A DNA stretch of 64,000 nucleotides from Dipteris shenzhenensis (Eukaryota; Polypodiophyta; Polypodiopsida; Gleicheniales), in assembly GCA_047967505.1 (NCBI GenBank), contig CM106539.1. One strand, written 5' to 3'. Numbering within the stretch: position 1 is the stretch's first letter; every line of letters begins with the position of its first letter. This document shows, piece by piece, positions 55,318 to 64,000 of the stretch. The notes beneath the pieces were generated by a model. That model was not told the DNA's origin, made no database searches, and saw nothing but the letters and a program-made list of their open reading frames with translations. The translations under genes and the position numbers were made by a program.

Positions 55318-56795
55318 CATGTGGGGAGAAAGTGCTTCTAGCTCACTTGATCCGCGTGAATCGATATGGAAGGATTTATATAATATTTTAGGGCACCCTC
55401 CTAGTCCTGCGGAGTTATACGGGTACATGACGGGTACCCTTAACACTCCCCAGGAGTCGGCACTACAGACTCCGAGCCACCCCACACCGCCTGAGATCAC
55501 CCCAGCGGAGTCCGCACAGCCGTCTTATTGCCCGTCTTATGCCCCTTCCCCCGTACCGTCTTATGCCCCTTCCCCCATGCCGTCTTATGTCCCTTCTGCC
55601 ATCCCGTCTTATGCCCCTTCCCCCATGCCTTCAGGAGGTCCTTCTGCCTCAGCGAGCCGTCGACGTACTCCCCGACCGTTGAGACTCGGTTCTCCAGCTA
55701 CGAGTGGTCCAGCGTAGTCCCGCGCAGTCCCCAGCTATGAGTGGCCAGCGTACGAGCTTGACACGACAGGGTGGTAGGCGTAGTAGCAGGGAGAGTAGTG
55801 GCGGATGCCTGGCACAGTGCTTTGGGCCATGTGGCGGTGAGAAGGATGATGATTCCGATGATTTAGACATGCCTCTGGGTGATGGTACGATTTATTATGA
55901 CATCACCCAGACAGGAGGCATCTTGATGGATGCGCGGGGGAAGGATATAATGGCCTTCATGCGCTCTGTAATTGCTAACAATTACAGAGATTGCTTTATC
56001 CACTATAAAGACCACCCAAAGAGGTTGGCTAATGAGACCCTCGCTGCTGTTCGCTCTAGGTATCCTAACCCCCCCAATCGCCAGTTCACAGATAAATGGG
56101 GGAAGTCAAAGATTGTTACGATACTTACCAATAAAAGATCTTCCCTTAAGAGGCAGGCACTAGCGGAGCTTGCCAGACTTGAGGCAGGTCAACCTCCAAG
56201 GGGCCCGCCCCACACCGCTCAGAAGCGTGAGTGGAAGAAGGCAATGAAGTCAGCAAGGGAGGAGCCCAGTCTGTAGCACGTGGAGGCACGGAGGATCCAG
56301 ATGGAGGAGTATGGGAGCGTGCATTTTGGAGCAGGGGGTGTTGAATCATGGGAGGCCCAATTTGTAAGTATCGATCTCAAATTATATTGCTTATGTAGTT
56401 TATTAGGAGGTTGGTTGTTTCTTTGTACTAATCCCTCCACAAAGTGTATCGCGGTCATGCAGCTTGAGATCGTGGGCAGATACCCTACTCCAGTGGAGAC
56501 AGCCTACCACCGCCACCATCGCAGAGGAGATACATGGAGGCACTTCTATGATGACGAGTTGATTACTGAGGAGCAATATACCCGAGCTACTGGACAGGCC
56601 CCCCAGGTATATGAAAGTAATTAAATAATGCCAAAATTATAAGTAAAGATTTGATTTTTCATACATTGATATATGTTGTCCCTTGTTTACAGGCCGCCCC
56701 TGCACAAGACGACGAGGAAGACGAGGAAGGAGGTGCAGAAGGGAGCGCAGAAGGCAACGCAGAAGGGAGTGTGGAAGGCAGCGAGGATTAGTCGT
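55318..56795 (+). pseudogene. En/Spm-type accessory transposase-like gene (Transposase_24-like), damaged
   Basis: After an acceptor-like TTTTTTCCAG, an ATG at 55319 opens a Pro/Ser-rich N-terminus with PSYAPSP repeats. A frame change at about 55715 coincides with a repeated CCAGCTA-GAGTGG phrase. The next part (55740-56276) has ARGKDIMAFMRSVIANNYRDCFIHYKDHP and DKWGKSKIVTILTNKRSSLKRQAL, like the plant Ptta/En/Spm domain. A lone TAG at 56274 interrupts the frame before HVEARRIQMEEYG...SWEAQF. Likely introns (GTAAGT at 56359; GTATAT at 56605 to ACAG at 56692) join IVGRYPTPVETAYHRHHRRGDTW and an acidic C-terminus. The family call rests on overall pattern, not a search. Confidence 0.5.
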
Positions 56796-56817
56796 AGAAG
56801 TAGTGCTACTATTCTTT

Positions 56818-56960
56818 TTTGTACTTAAAGCCATTGGCTTGGCTTCGTGCCTCTTGTATATAGACTCCTCTTATTTTTTGTACTTGAAGCCACATGACAT
56901 GGCTTAGCTTCCTTATTTTTTGTAGTTGGAGCCACATGATGTGGCTTAGCTTCGTGCTAT
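56818..56960. repeat. Three hairpin repeats in the 3' region of the transposase-like gene
   Basis: AGCCATTGGCT, then AGCCACATGACATGGCTTAG, then AGCCACATGATGTGGCTTAG occur about 50 bp apart, each after TTTTTTGTA(C/G)TT. All keep AGCCA/TGGCT-type pairing while the middle varies. Confidence 0.65.
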
Positions 56961-57149
56961 ATGTATATACAAGCACTTTTTGAGCTTTCAATTTTATTGC
57001 GTTTTGGAGTTGTAATATTTTATTTGGAATTGTAATTAAAATGCGGTTGGCTGTAAGAATTGAATTACAGAATGTGGATATGGGATTCTTCTAACTATAT
57101 AGCATACACAACATACACACACTATTCTGTAAATTTTTTTTTTATTAAA

Positions 57150-57390
57150 AAGGCGCGTCTATCAGTGCGTTTATATTCGCGTCTGTTTATTCGACTTGCG
57201 TCTATACGTGTGTCTATCAAAGCGTTTATATGCGCGTCTATTTACGCGTGTATGAGCGCGTCTATACGCGCGTAAGTCTGATATATAGACGCGCAATTAG
57301 ACGCGGGTCTCCTGACGCGCAAATAGACGCGCCCGTAAGTTTTTTATTTAGTTCATGAAACGCGTCTGTACGCGCATCTATGGGTGCTTT
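57150..57390. repeat. GCGTCTA/GACGCG repeat cluster, right
   Basis: At least twelve GCGTCTAT or AGACGCG words in both senses flank the transposase-like gene on the right. Confidence 0.85.
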
Positions 57391-57559
57391 GTCTTGTTGT
57401 GTTACATGAATTGGCTATTTAAGCCTGCCATTCAGACCATTTTGACTCATTGCATAGTATGTTCCTCACAAGCTTGAGATGCATACACTTTGATTCTCTT
57501 TGTGGGGATGCTTTGCTTTCAATGAATGTCGAGATCAAAAAATGGCCCTTTTAAAATTT

Positions 57560-59393
57560 GGTGGCTCCTGTGCAGATTAGCCTGCAAATTGCACGGCGCC
57601 TCAATGATAAAGGTTTACGTAGATGGAGCTGCCTATGGGATCTACGCATGGCTCACTGGTGATATATTCTTAAGATAATAGATCAGTATAACCTCTCGCC
57701 ATGGGAAGCCCAATTTATTCATGCTACTTTCACAAGGCTGAGAACGGACTAGCCTACTAGTTCCATGCTGCGGCCTAGTATTGATCTTTGGGGATGGGTT
57801 TCAAGTACAGGTAAAGATACTTATAGATTCAAAATCACCGATTTTGCCTTGTGAATGGAATGCTCATGTGCCTTATATAGCCAACAGGAAAAGCAAGAGC
57901 TCATTTTGGGGCCTTTTAGCCCAGAAGGAAAATAGCCCTCCGCCAATCAAACGAGGGCCAATGTAATATTGGCAAAAATCAAAAAAAGGAGAAAAAAGAA
58001 AGACCTCCAAGTTTGCATTCAATGAAGATATCTAAGCTACTTTATTATATCTAACCAAGTGTAAAATTTGGTGTTTATGAGATCACTGGAGCATCTGGAC
58101 CAAGCCCAAACCTCCGAAACGGCTTCAAAAATGATGAAAATGGACAACTAGAGGCCCAAGAAAAAAAGTGTACAACAGAATGCGATTTGAGAGGTTGGGG
58201 TGGTCCTCCGGTTGTCCATTTTCAGCATTTTTGAAGCCATTTCGAGGTTTTGGCCTGCTCTGGACATGTCGGTGAGGTCCAAAACACCAAATTATGCACC
58301 CTATGTTAGATATAATAAAGTAGCTCATGTATCCTCATTGAATGCACGTCTTCTTGGAATACGTACTTTGCCAGTTTGCTTTTTTATATTATCGATTTTT
58401 GAAGCAAAAAAAGAGAGAAATATAGCAATCATGGATGATTTTTTCCTATTATTTTTGTTAAGCAGCGAAACTTTTATATTGGTGTCGAAAGTTTGTATGC
58501 CTTGATAAAAATAAAGGTTTGAAAAATTCGCCAAGATTTGAAACTTTTATGAGAAAAAATTTAAAGTTTTGCCAAGATTTACAACTTTTTCTTTAAATTT
58601 TAAAAGAAATATATGAAATTGTAATATGTTCTACAAATACTATGAAACTAAAAAAATAGCTCAATAACTTTCGCCAATATTTTATATTAATATATAAGTA
58701 TAGCTTCGATAAAAAAATCCTTGATAGCAATCTCTCTCAGGGCCCCAAAATGAGCTCTAATTTTTCCTAATGGCAAGCAGCTTGGAAAAATTGAGTGCCA
58801 ATGAATCGTTTAGCTATATGGGAGCATCGTGTAAGGAACATTTGGAAAGCCACTAAGTCCAACAGGTTGAATTTTATTGTCTTTAGGTTGCTGATAGGCA
58901 AATAGTCCACAAAAGATAGAATAGCCAAATGGAAAGACATATCCCCTACATGCTCTTTTTGTTCTTGAGAGTCATTTCCATCTATTTTGGAACTGCTTAG
59001 TAATTAAGTCCATCTGGCGTCAAATTCGATAGTGGATGCTTAAAGCTCAAATTTTGATCCCAACTAGATGGAAATGTACGCTTTTAGGGGACAAAGCTAG
59101 CCTGAATGACCTTCAATTCCATCTCTGGAGTCTTGTCAGAGCTTCGATCCTTTCTCTAATCTGGAAATATAGGAATCAATTGGTCTTTCAGTGCTATAGA
59201 CTTTCAATTGATTTTGGTTGGATGGTAAAGTTAGAAACGATTGATTTAGTGGCTTTCTTTGCCAAGAAATATCCTCAATTTTTACTTGCCTTCAAGGTAC
59301 TAACTGATGTTATGTAGAGCTTCTCAAGCTATATCTTTTACATTGTACTTTCCTCTTAGTAAAATTTCACTTTTGCTTGCCAAAAAAAAAAAC
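57560..59393 (+). pseudogene. L1-type LINE 3' fragment with poly(A), split by an insertion
   Basis: Broken frames give RRLNDKGLRRWSCLWDL (about 57590-57650), then after the insertion MNRLAIWEHRVRNIWKATKSNRLNFIVFRLLIGK and RIAKWKDISPTCSFC (58801-58970), the pattern of the zf-RVT region. It continues with LWSLVRASILSLIWKYRNQLVFQ (59120-59190) and ends in an A-run at 59382-59392. Many stops show long decay. Confidence 0.65.
57897..58757. mobile_element. Fold-back element inserted in the LINE fragment
   Basis: GAGCTCATTTTGGGGCC at 57897 is perfectly inverted at 58741-58757. Within it, about 58005-58147 pairs with 58211-58358 as a long imperfect hairpin; for example, 58106-58147 and 58211-58252 differ at only a few positions. 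The loop is about 63 bp. The element interrupts LINE coding. No transposase and no clear target duplication were seen. A related terminus occurs at 38838. Confidence 0.65.
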
Positions 59394-60773
59394 AATGTGG
59401 CAAATTGCAAAATCCTTAACAAGGTGAATGATATATATCTATCATTCATTAGGCCTGCCTATAGGTGGGTGAAATGCCTAGAGACAACATAAAATTTAAG
59501 GCCTCACGGTGGAAAGGAAGAAGGAGATTAAGAGTGTGCAAAGAGGAGTAAATGAGAATGGCCCAAAAGTCATACAAGGGGATCCCCAAATCATCAATAC
59601 TCTACAATTGCACCAACCACAAATTAACACATAAGCGAGCATAAATAATAACAATGATTTTATTTTTCCCATCTCCAAACCATAACCTTCACTAAGGCCT
59701 ACCCATGGCAAACCAAAAAAGAGTGATTTAAGAAGCACTTTAGAGCTACTAAAAGTAAACATTTTATTTTATTCCTTTTTAAAATATTATGTGGCCTTAG
59801 ATTTCATATTTCCACATGGCACTACAAAAGTATGCCCAATTGTTGAAATTTGTTTTCTAGAGAATTATCCTCTCTTTTTCTCTTTGTTCATTTCTCTTTT
59901 GGGTCAATCCCTTTTAATTTAGAAGTTTCCTTCCCGTCTATTAGGTGTCCCACAATCATGTCATATCTACCACATGAAAGGTGCCAAGAGAGCATTCCCA
60001 CCCTCTCTGAACTATAATACGAAGAATGAGCAAGAAATATGCCGCAAGTTTAGGGAACATGTTCCCCTATGTGGATCTACCTCCATTGGTAGTTTTTCAA
60101 TGTTAAAGAGTGCTTCCTAATTTCCTCCTCTTTTCTAGGCTAACTCTGAGGAACGAGACATGGGAATGGTTGAATAGTGGTTGAATGTGAAGGTTCTGTC
60201 TGAATAGGGAGACGTTTTGAGAGCGTGGAATGCTCTCTGAGACATCAAGGTGAGCGTAACACAAAGTTTAGAAGAACCACCCTGACAAGTGTGATTGGTT
60301 TAATTCTCTTAAGGATCCCACACTGAAGAAAAAGTGGATACATCACACTTGTAAGCTGATCACATTGAATAGTACGTTGAACTAGTAAAAATAGCCAGAG
60401 AAACAAGGTGGCATAAGCACTCTAATCCCCTTAGGATTAAGGGTGGGAATGGGTGAAATGTAAGGGGCCAAGGGAGCATTAGTCTTACAAAATTTTAAGA
60501 GTACAACTTATGGTCTATCATATTATAATTGACATCTTAAATAACAATGAGTCCGTGAATGCATCACTCTAATCTTCCTGAGAGAGTGGCGCAACTATTG
60601 TATGCATGCTAATAAAGACCCTCATGCATTAAGAGCTACAATAAAAGTCCATGTAATCAGTTCAAAACTGTCTTTCATTGAAATGTTGGCAATAATTCCA
60701 ATTCAAAATGAAACGAGGGCAAGAATTAACGGTAGCAGAGTGCTAATAGATATTTGCAATATGATAATACATC
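59394..60773. other. Intergenic DNA downstream of isocitrate lyase
   Basis: No coding or repeat pattern was recognised. It should contain the isocitrate lyase 3' UTR at its right end, but no obvious AATAAA signal was found close to the stop codon. Confidence 0.45.
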
Positions 60774-62786
60774 CTACAACTTCGATTTAGCAAGAACGGT
60801 AGAGGACTCTACGTCTATGCCTGAGCCAGCTACTCCCCAGGAATCTCTAAATTGCTCCTCAGTCACACCTGCACAGACAGCGAAAACAGATTTGAGAAAA
60901 ATAATCTTCATTATTCATCTCCTCTTGGCTGCTGAAGAAAGTTAACAAAAATCATACTGATAAATCGGCTAGCTGAGAGAGAGCATCCAGCAGAATATCA
61001 AGGATCTCACACAAACCAGCAACAGAAAACGTACAACATATCGAGATCACGTTAGCTCCCACAAACCTTTGTCCATGGCTGCAGTCGCCGAGAAGCCTCC
61101 CTGTACAGTCTTGAGAAAATGGTCAAAATAATTTGCTCCGGACCACTTTTGATGAGCAAGCGTTTCGATACCATTTGCTCTCTCTTGCCTCTGTATGTTC
61201 TGCACGTAAGCTAACATGCCAAGGTTCAGGAAATCTTTTGCGAAATTGTCCACTACCATAGAGTTTGCATGAAACCCAGCCAGAGTGATAAACTGCCACA
61301 CAAAACCAAGTTTAGCCAAATCCGGGATGAAACTCTTCATTTGGGCCTCGCTCATCCCAGCAGCGTCCCAGTTGAAGGAAGGCGACAGGTTGTAAGCTAG
61401 AAGAATGTCCGGATGCTGGGCTTTCACTCCTTCAGCGAATTCGCGAGCTTGGTTGTAGTGTGGGCCTGCCGACTCCATCCAAAGCATATCGGCGTGGGGT
61501 GCAAAGGCAACACCTCTGGCTGTGGCCGCATTCGTTCCTCCCTGGAAACGGTAAAATCCTTCCCTGGTGCGAGGCAAGTCCCAGTCCCAGAATATGTTCT
61601 TGGCCCCAAGGCGCTCTGCGAGGGCACTAGCCTCGTGATGAGACAACGCATCAACTTGATCGAACCATTGATATAACTTCCTGCTCTTCTCGATCTCAGA
61701 AATCTGCAGCACGCGGATAACATCCGCAACTGCGTCTTTGAACAACCTCAAGTTCGCTGCAGCCATCCAACTATCCTCGATGGCTTGTAGCTGTGCTCCG
61801 GACTTGCCTGCTTCAGTGGCGTCGTTCAGCAGGATGGCCAATGGCTTATCCTTGAGAGCCGGGTTCGTTACACCCAATATGAATGGATGATCCCGTTTGT
61901 CAATATTGCTTTGCAAGAGAGTGGCAGCCTCTGCATCAGTTCTCGCAATGAGCACAGTTTCGACGCCCATTAGATCGAACTGCAACCTTGCTGCAACGAG
62001 GCGATTGATGTGCTCGGATATGGCCACCAACACCTTTCCGGACATGTGCCCGCATTTCTTCGTGACAGATGACTGATCTTCAATATGCACGCCTGCCGCA
62101 CCCCTCTCGACAAATAGTTTGCAGAGCTTAGCGGTGGCTGTGGCGCCTCCAAAACCAGTGTCACCGTCGGCGATCAAGGGTCTAAGGTAGTCAACATAGG
62201 GAGTCCTCGCGCGTTCTTCTTTCCTCATGCCCATCCGAGCTTCTCGTTGTTTCCGGTCATGAAAAAGCTGAGCAAAAAAGAGATGCTCAGCTTTGTTAGG
62301 CACAGTGTCATAGGGATAATCTGCAAGGTCCGGTCCCGGCTCGTTGGTGGAGGTGTGCGTAGAAGAGCACTGCCACCCTGAGATGTAGATAGTATCCAAA
62401 TACTTGGACATCTGCGCAACTTGAACAGGATCAAGACACCCGAAGGTCCGGGAGCAGGTCTTGTTGGCCTGGTGCGTCTTCAACGTCCTCCATAGCTTCT
62501 TCGCCATGGCATCAGACGCATATTGTTGACGTAAAGTTCCTCTCAGGCGTACAACGTCCCTAGCTTTGTAGGGTCGTCTTGTAAGACGGAAGCGTTCGGA
62601 TCTCCACCAAGCCTCCATTTCGGCAACTTCCGCCTCGAACACGGCGTCTTCATCCATGAGCTGCGAATACACATAACTTTCGTAATCTTCTTGCCGGAAT
62701 CGAGAACGCCAGGACCACCATCAAAGATCATACCAGGAAGAAAAAGACAGATCACGTACCCGGGCGCTTATAGCTGAATAATTCAT
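60774..62786 (-). CDS. ICL: Isocitrate lyase, 3 exons, peroxisomal (SKL)
   Basis: Glyoxylate-cycle enzyme that cleaves isocitrate to glyoxylate and succinate, used in plants to turn stored lipid into sugar. Exons on the minus strand: 62786-62760, 62660-61067 and 60868-60774, with GT/AG introns of 99 and 198 bp. The sum, 1716 nt, gives 571 residues (plant ICL is about 576). The first exon codes 9 residues (MNYSAISAR). The catalytic KKCGH is at residues 210-214 (62046-62060). Other strong blocks are [61 protein letters not shown] and [17 protein letters not shown]. The short last exon restores GVTEEQF and ends in SKL (60777-60785), a canonical PTS1. No lesions were seen. Confidence 0.96.
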
Positions 62787-63055
62787 TAGTTTTTAAGCTT
62801 GCGACCGGCTGCCTGCAAGGGGTGCAACGTGTTAAAATGTTGCAAAACCTTAAAAGTGAATAGATGACCCTTCTTCTGAGTACAGAGAGAACGAGCAAAA
62901 CGGCACTAGATCATACTCAGCAGGCAAACTAAATCAGGAGTGCAAACGAGGAAATCAAAAGCTGGAGGTTGAGCGAGAGGATGAATGCCTTAGGATGAAG
63001 GTGATGAGGAAGCGAGCGACGGAATGGGGCACCAGCGCGAAGGCAAGATGGCAGA

Positions 63056-63062
63056 ATATATA
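63056..63062 (-). promoter_or_regulatory. TATA box of isocitrate lyase
   Basis: The minus strand reads CTATATATTC here, 270 bp upstream of the start codon, in otherwise mixed-composition DNA. Transcription would start near 63025, giving a 5' UTR of about 240 nt if unspliced. Confidence 0.5.
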
Positions 63063-64000
63063 GGGGGTGGAGGAGCGATCGGTGCGCTTGCATGCAGTTG
63101 TATCTTGATGATTAGGAAGATGATGAAGGCTTTGCATTGCCTTTAAAATAGATGATTCCCTGCCTGCACTTTCCAAATTGCCTCATCTCTGATGTAAGCC
63201 ACCCTAGGGTACCTTTTAGTCCAACCGTAACCCCTATTATATGCCTCGAGTGTAACATTTGTGATTCGTTGGGGTGGGCTGTTTCAGCGGCTTCTCATGC
63301 AAGAATCTCTACGGCGTCTTCTCATTCAGCGGAATCCGTGCAAGATTTCTCTTGCCATCCTTCGTAATCCACTCGCTACTTTCAGAGTTTCCAGTTGCCA
63401 TTGCAGGGGGAGAATTGGCTCCGTTTGGGGGATTGAGATTTCACCCGTCCTGGTCCTGTTATGCGATTTGATATGCTTGAACATTCCTATGTGATGGCTT
63501 TTGCAAGATTGTGTCCAACATTCCAGCCGGCGGGAAAGATGTTACATATGGTGAGTTTCGATCATCTTTGCATTTGCTGGGCAATTTCACGAGATGTGGG
63601 TTACGAATTAGAGGACATTTTGGTTGCTTGAGTCTCTTGATTTCTTGTCCACTGCAGGTCGAGGGTTCCTTCTTGCTTATGAGGCACCTAGGCCCATGCA
63701 CTAATCGGCATCCATAGCTCTGTGTTCGTCCTTTTCAAACAAGCTTCTCCACCTGGAGCACCACAAAAGTCTTCCGTCTCATTTCATTTCTCTTGACTGT
63801 GTATCTGTTTGAAGGCCTCCGGCCTCTTGCCTCTGCGAATTAAAACACACAGGTCCATGGACTGTGCATCTCCCCCGCTCGCATGACATGTTCCTATGAT
63901 AATGGATTTTTCTCTGCTGTTTTGATTTAATTATCGTGTCCTTGTAGATTACTATGATGCTCCTAGTCCGACTGAGCCATCTTCACGGAGTGGTTGCATT
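63063..64000 (+). other. Right-edge region, possible start of a plus-strand gene
   Basis: A frame from ATG 63496 ends at a donor-like ATATG/GTGAGT (63552). An acceptor CTGCAG at about 63657 opens a short frame to 63717, and CTTGTAG at about 63949 opens a frame still open at the window end (YYDAPSPTEPSSRSGC). None matches a known family, and the pieces have not been shown to join. It could equally be isocitrate lyase promoter DNA. Confidence 0.2.

Larger units (their letters stand above)
54300..57390 (+). mobile_element. Putative DNA transposon with GACGCG-type subterminal repeats
   Basis: Clusters of the word TAGACGCG and its complement CGCGTCTA lie on both sides (54310-54510, 54905-55230, 57150-57385) of a gene resembling En/Spm accessory transposases. 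Both orientations occur in each cluster. CACTA elements carry many short subterminal repeats bound by their accessory protein, which fits. GCACCCGTAGACGCGC at about 54398 pairs with the complement of GCGCATCTATGGGTGC at about 57373. A CACTA terminus and a target duplication were not found, so the class and borders remain open. Confidence 0.45.

Noticed and set aside
54300-57390. Confirmed CACTA element
   Set aside because: No CACTA/CACTG terminus or 3-bp target duplication was found, so only a putative assignment was kept.

Overview
This is nuclear DNA from a land plant with a large, repeat-laden genome. Two intron-containing plant genes sit in a background of Ty1-copia elements, LINEs, MITE-like elements and microsatellites. 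The very long intron and the Penelope-like fragments would suit a fern, lycophyte or gymnosperm better than a compact angiosperm, but the species cannot be named from sequence alone. No bacterial-type features, rRNA, tRNA or CRISPR arrays were seen.

Region 1 (1-2822) is AT-rich upstream DNA with a roughly 1.1 kb inverted-repeat element at 1225-2362. Region 2 (2823-38116, + strand) is one host gene, GPI mannosyltransferase 3 (PIG-B; APTG1 in Arabidopsis). It can be rebuilt as nine exons giving a 563-residue protein. Exons 1-2 lie at 2823-3240 and exons 3-9 at 32819-38116. Intron 2, between them, is 29.6 kb and is a stack of transposons. From left to right it holds: degenerate copia fragments and LTRs (about 3.4-10.6 kb); a Penelope-like reverse transcriptase fragment (10.6-11.1 kb); a minus-strand non-L1 LINE (11.3-15.96 kb); a minus-strand copia inserted in that LINE's ORF1 (15.96-20.5 kb); an almost full-length plus-strand L1-like LINE inserted in the copia gag with a 14-bp target duplication (20.5-27.4 kb); a tail-to-tail inverted second copy of that LINE's 3' end (27.4-28.57 kb); then hairpin arrays, a Q-rich minus-strand remnant and an ORF1-only LINE fragment (28.6-32.3 kb).

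Region 3 (38117-60773) has no recognisable host gene. It contains a 4 kb polypyrimidine-rich block and a related second copy. Two 1.85-kb direct repeats (46.3-48.2 and 50.1-52.0 kb) flank a decayed coding segment that resembles the N-terminal part of a Penelope-like retroelement. A (AC)59 tract follows, then a DNA-transposon-like unit (54.3-57.4 kb) whose gene resembles plant En/Spm-type accessory transposases and is surrounded by dozens of GACGCG/CGCGTC motifs. The region ends with an L1 3' fragment split by a fold-back element (57.6-59.4 kb).

Region 4 (60774-62786, - strand) is isocitrate lyase, rebuilt as three exons giving 571 residues with a C-terminal SKL peroxisomal signal, preceded by a TATA box at 63056-63062. 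Sequence to the right of it may hold the first exons of a plus-strand gene, but this is weak. The two host genes are functionally unrelated: one acts in GPI-anchor synthesis in the ER, the other in the glyoxylate cycle in peroxisomes/glyoxysomes.
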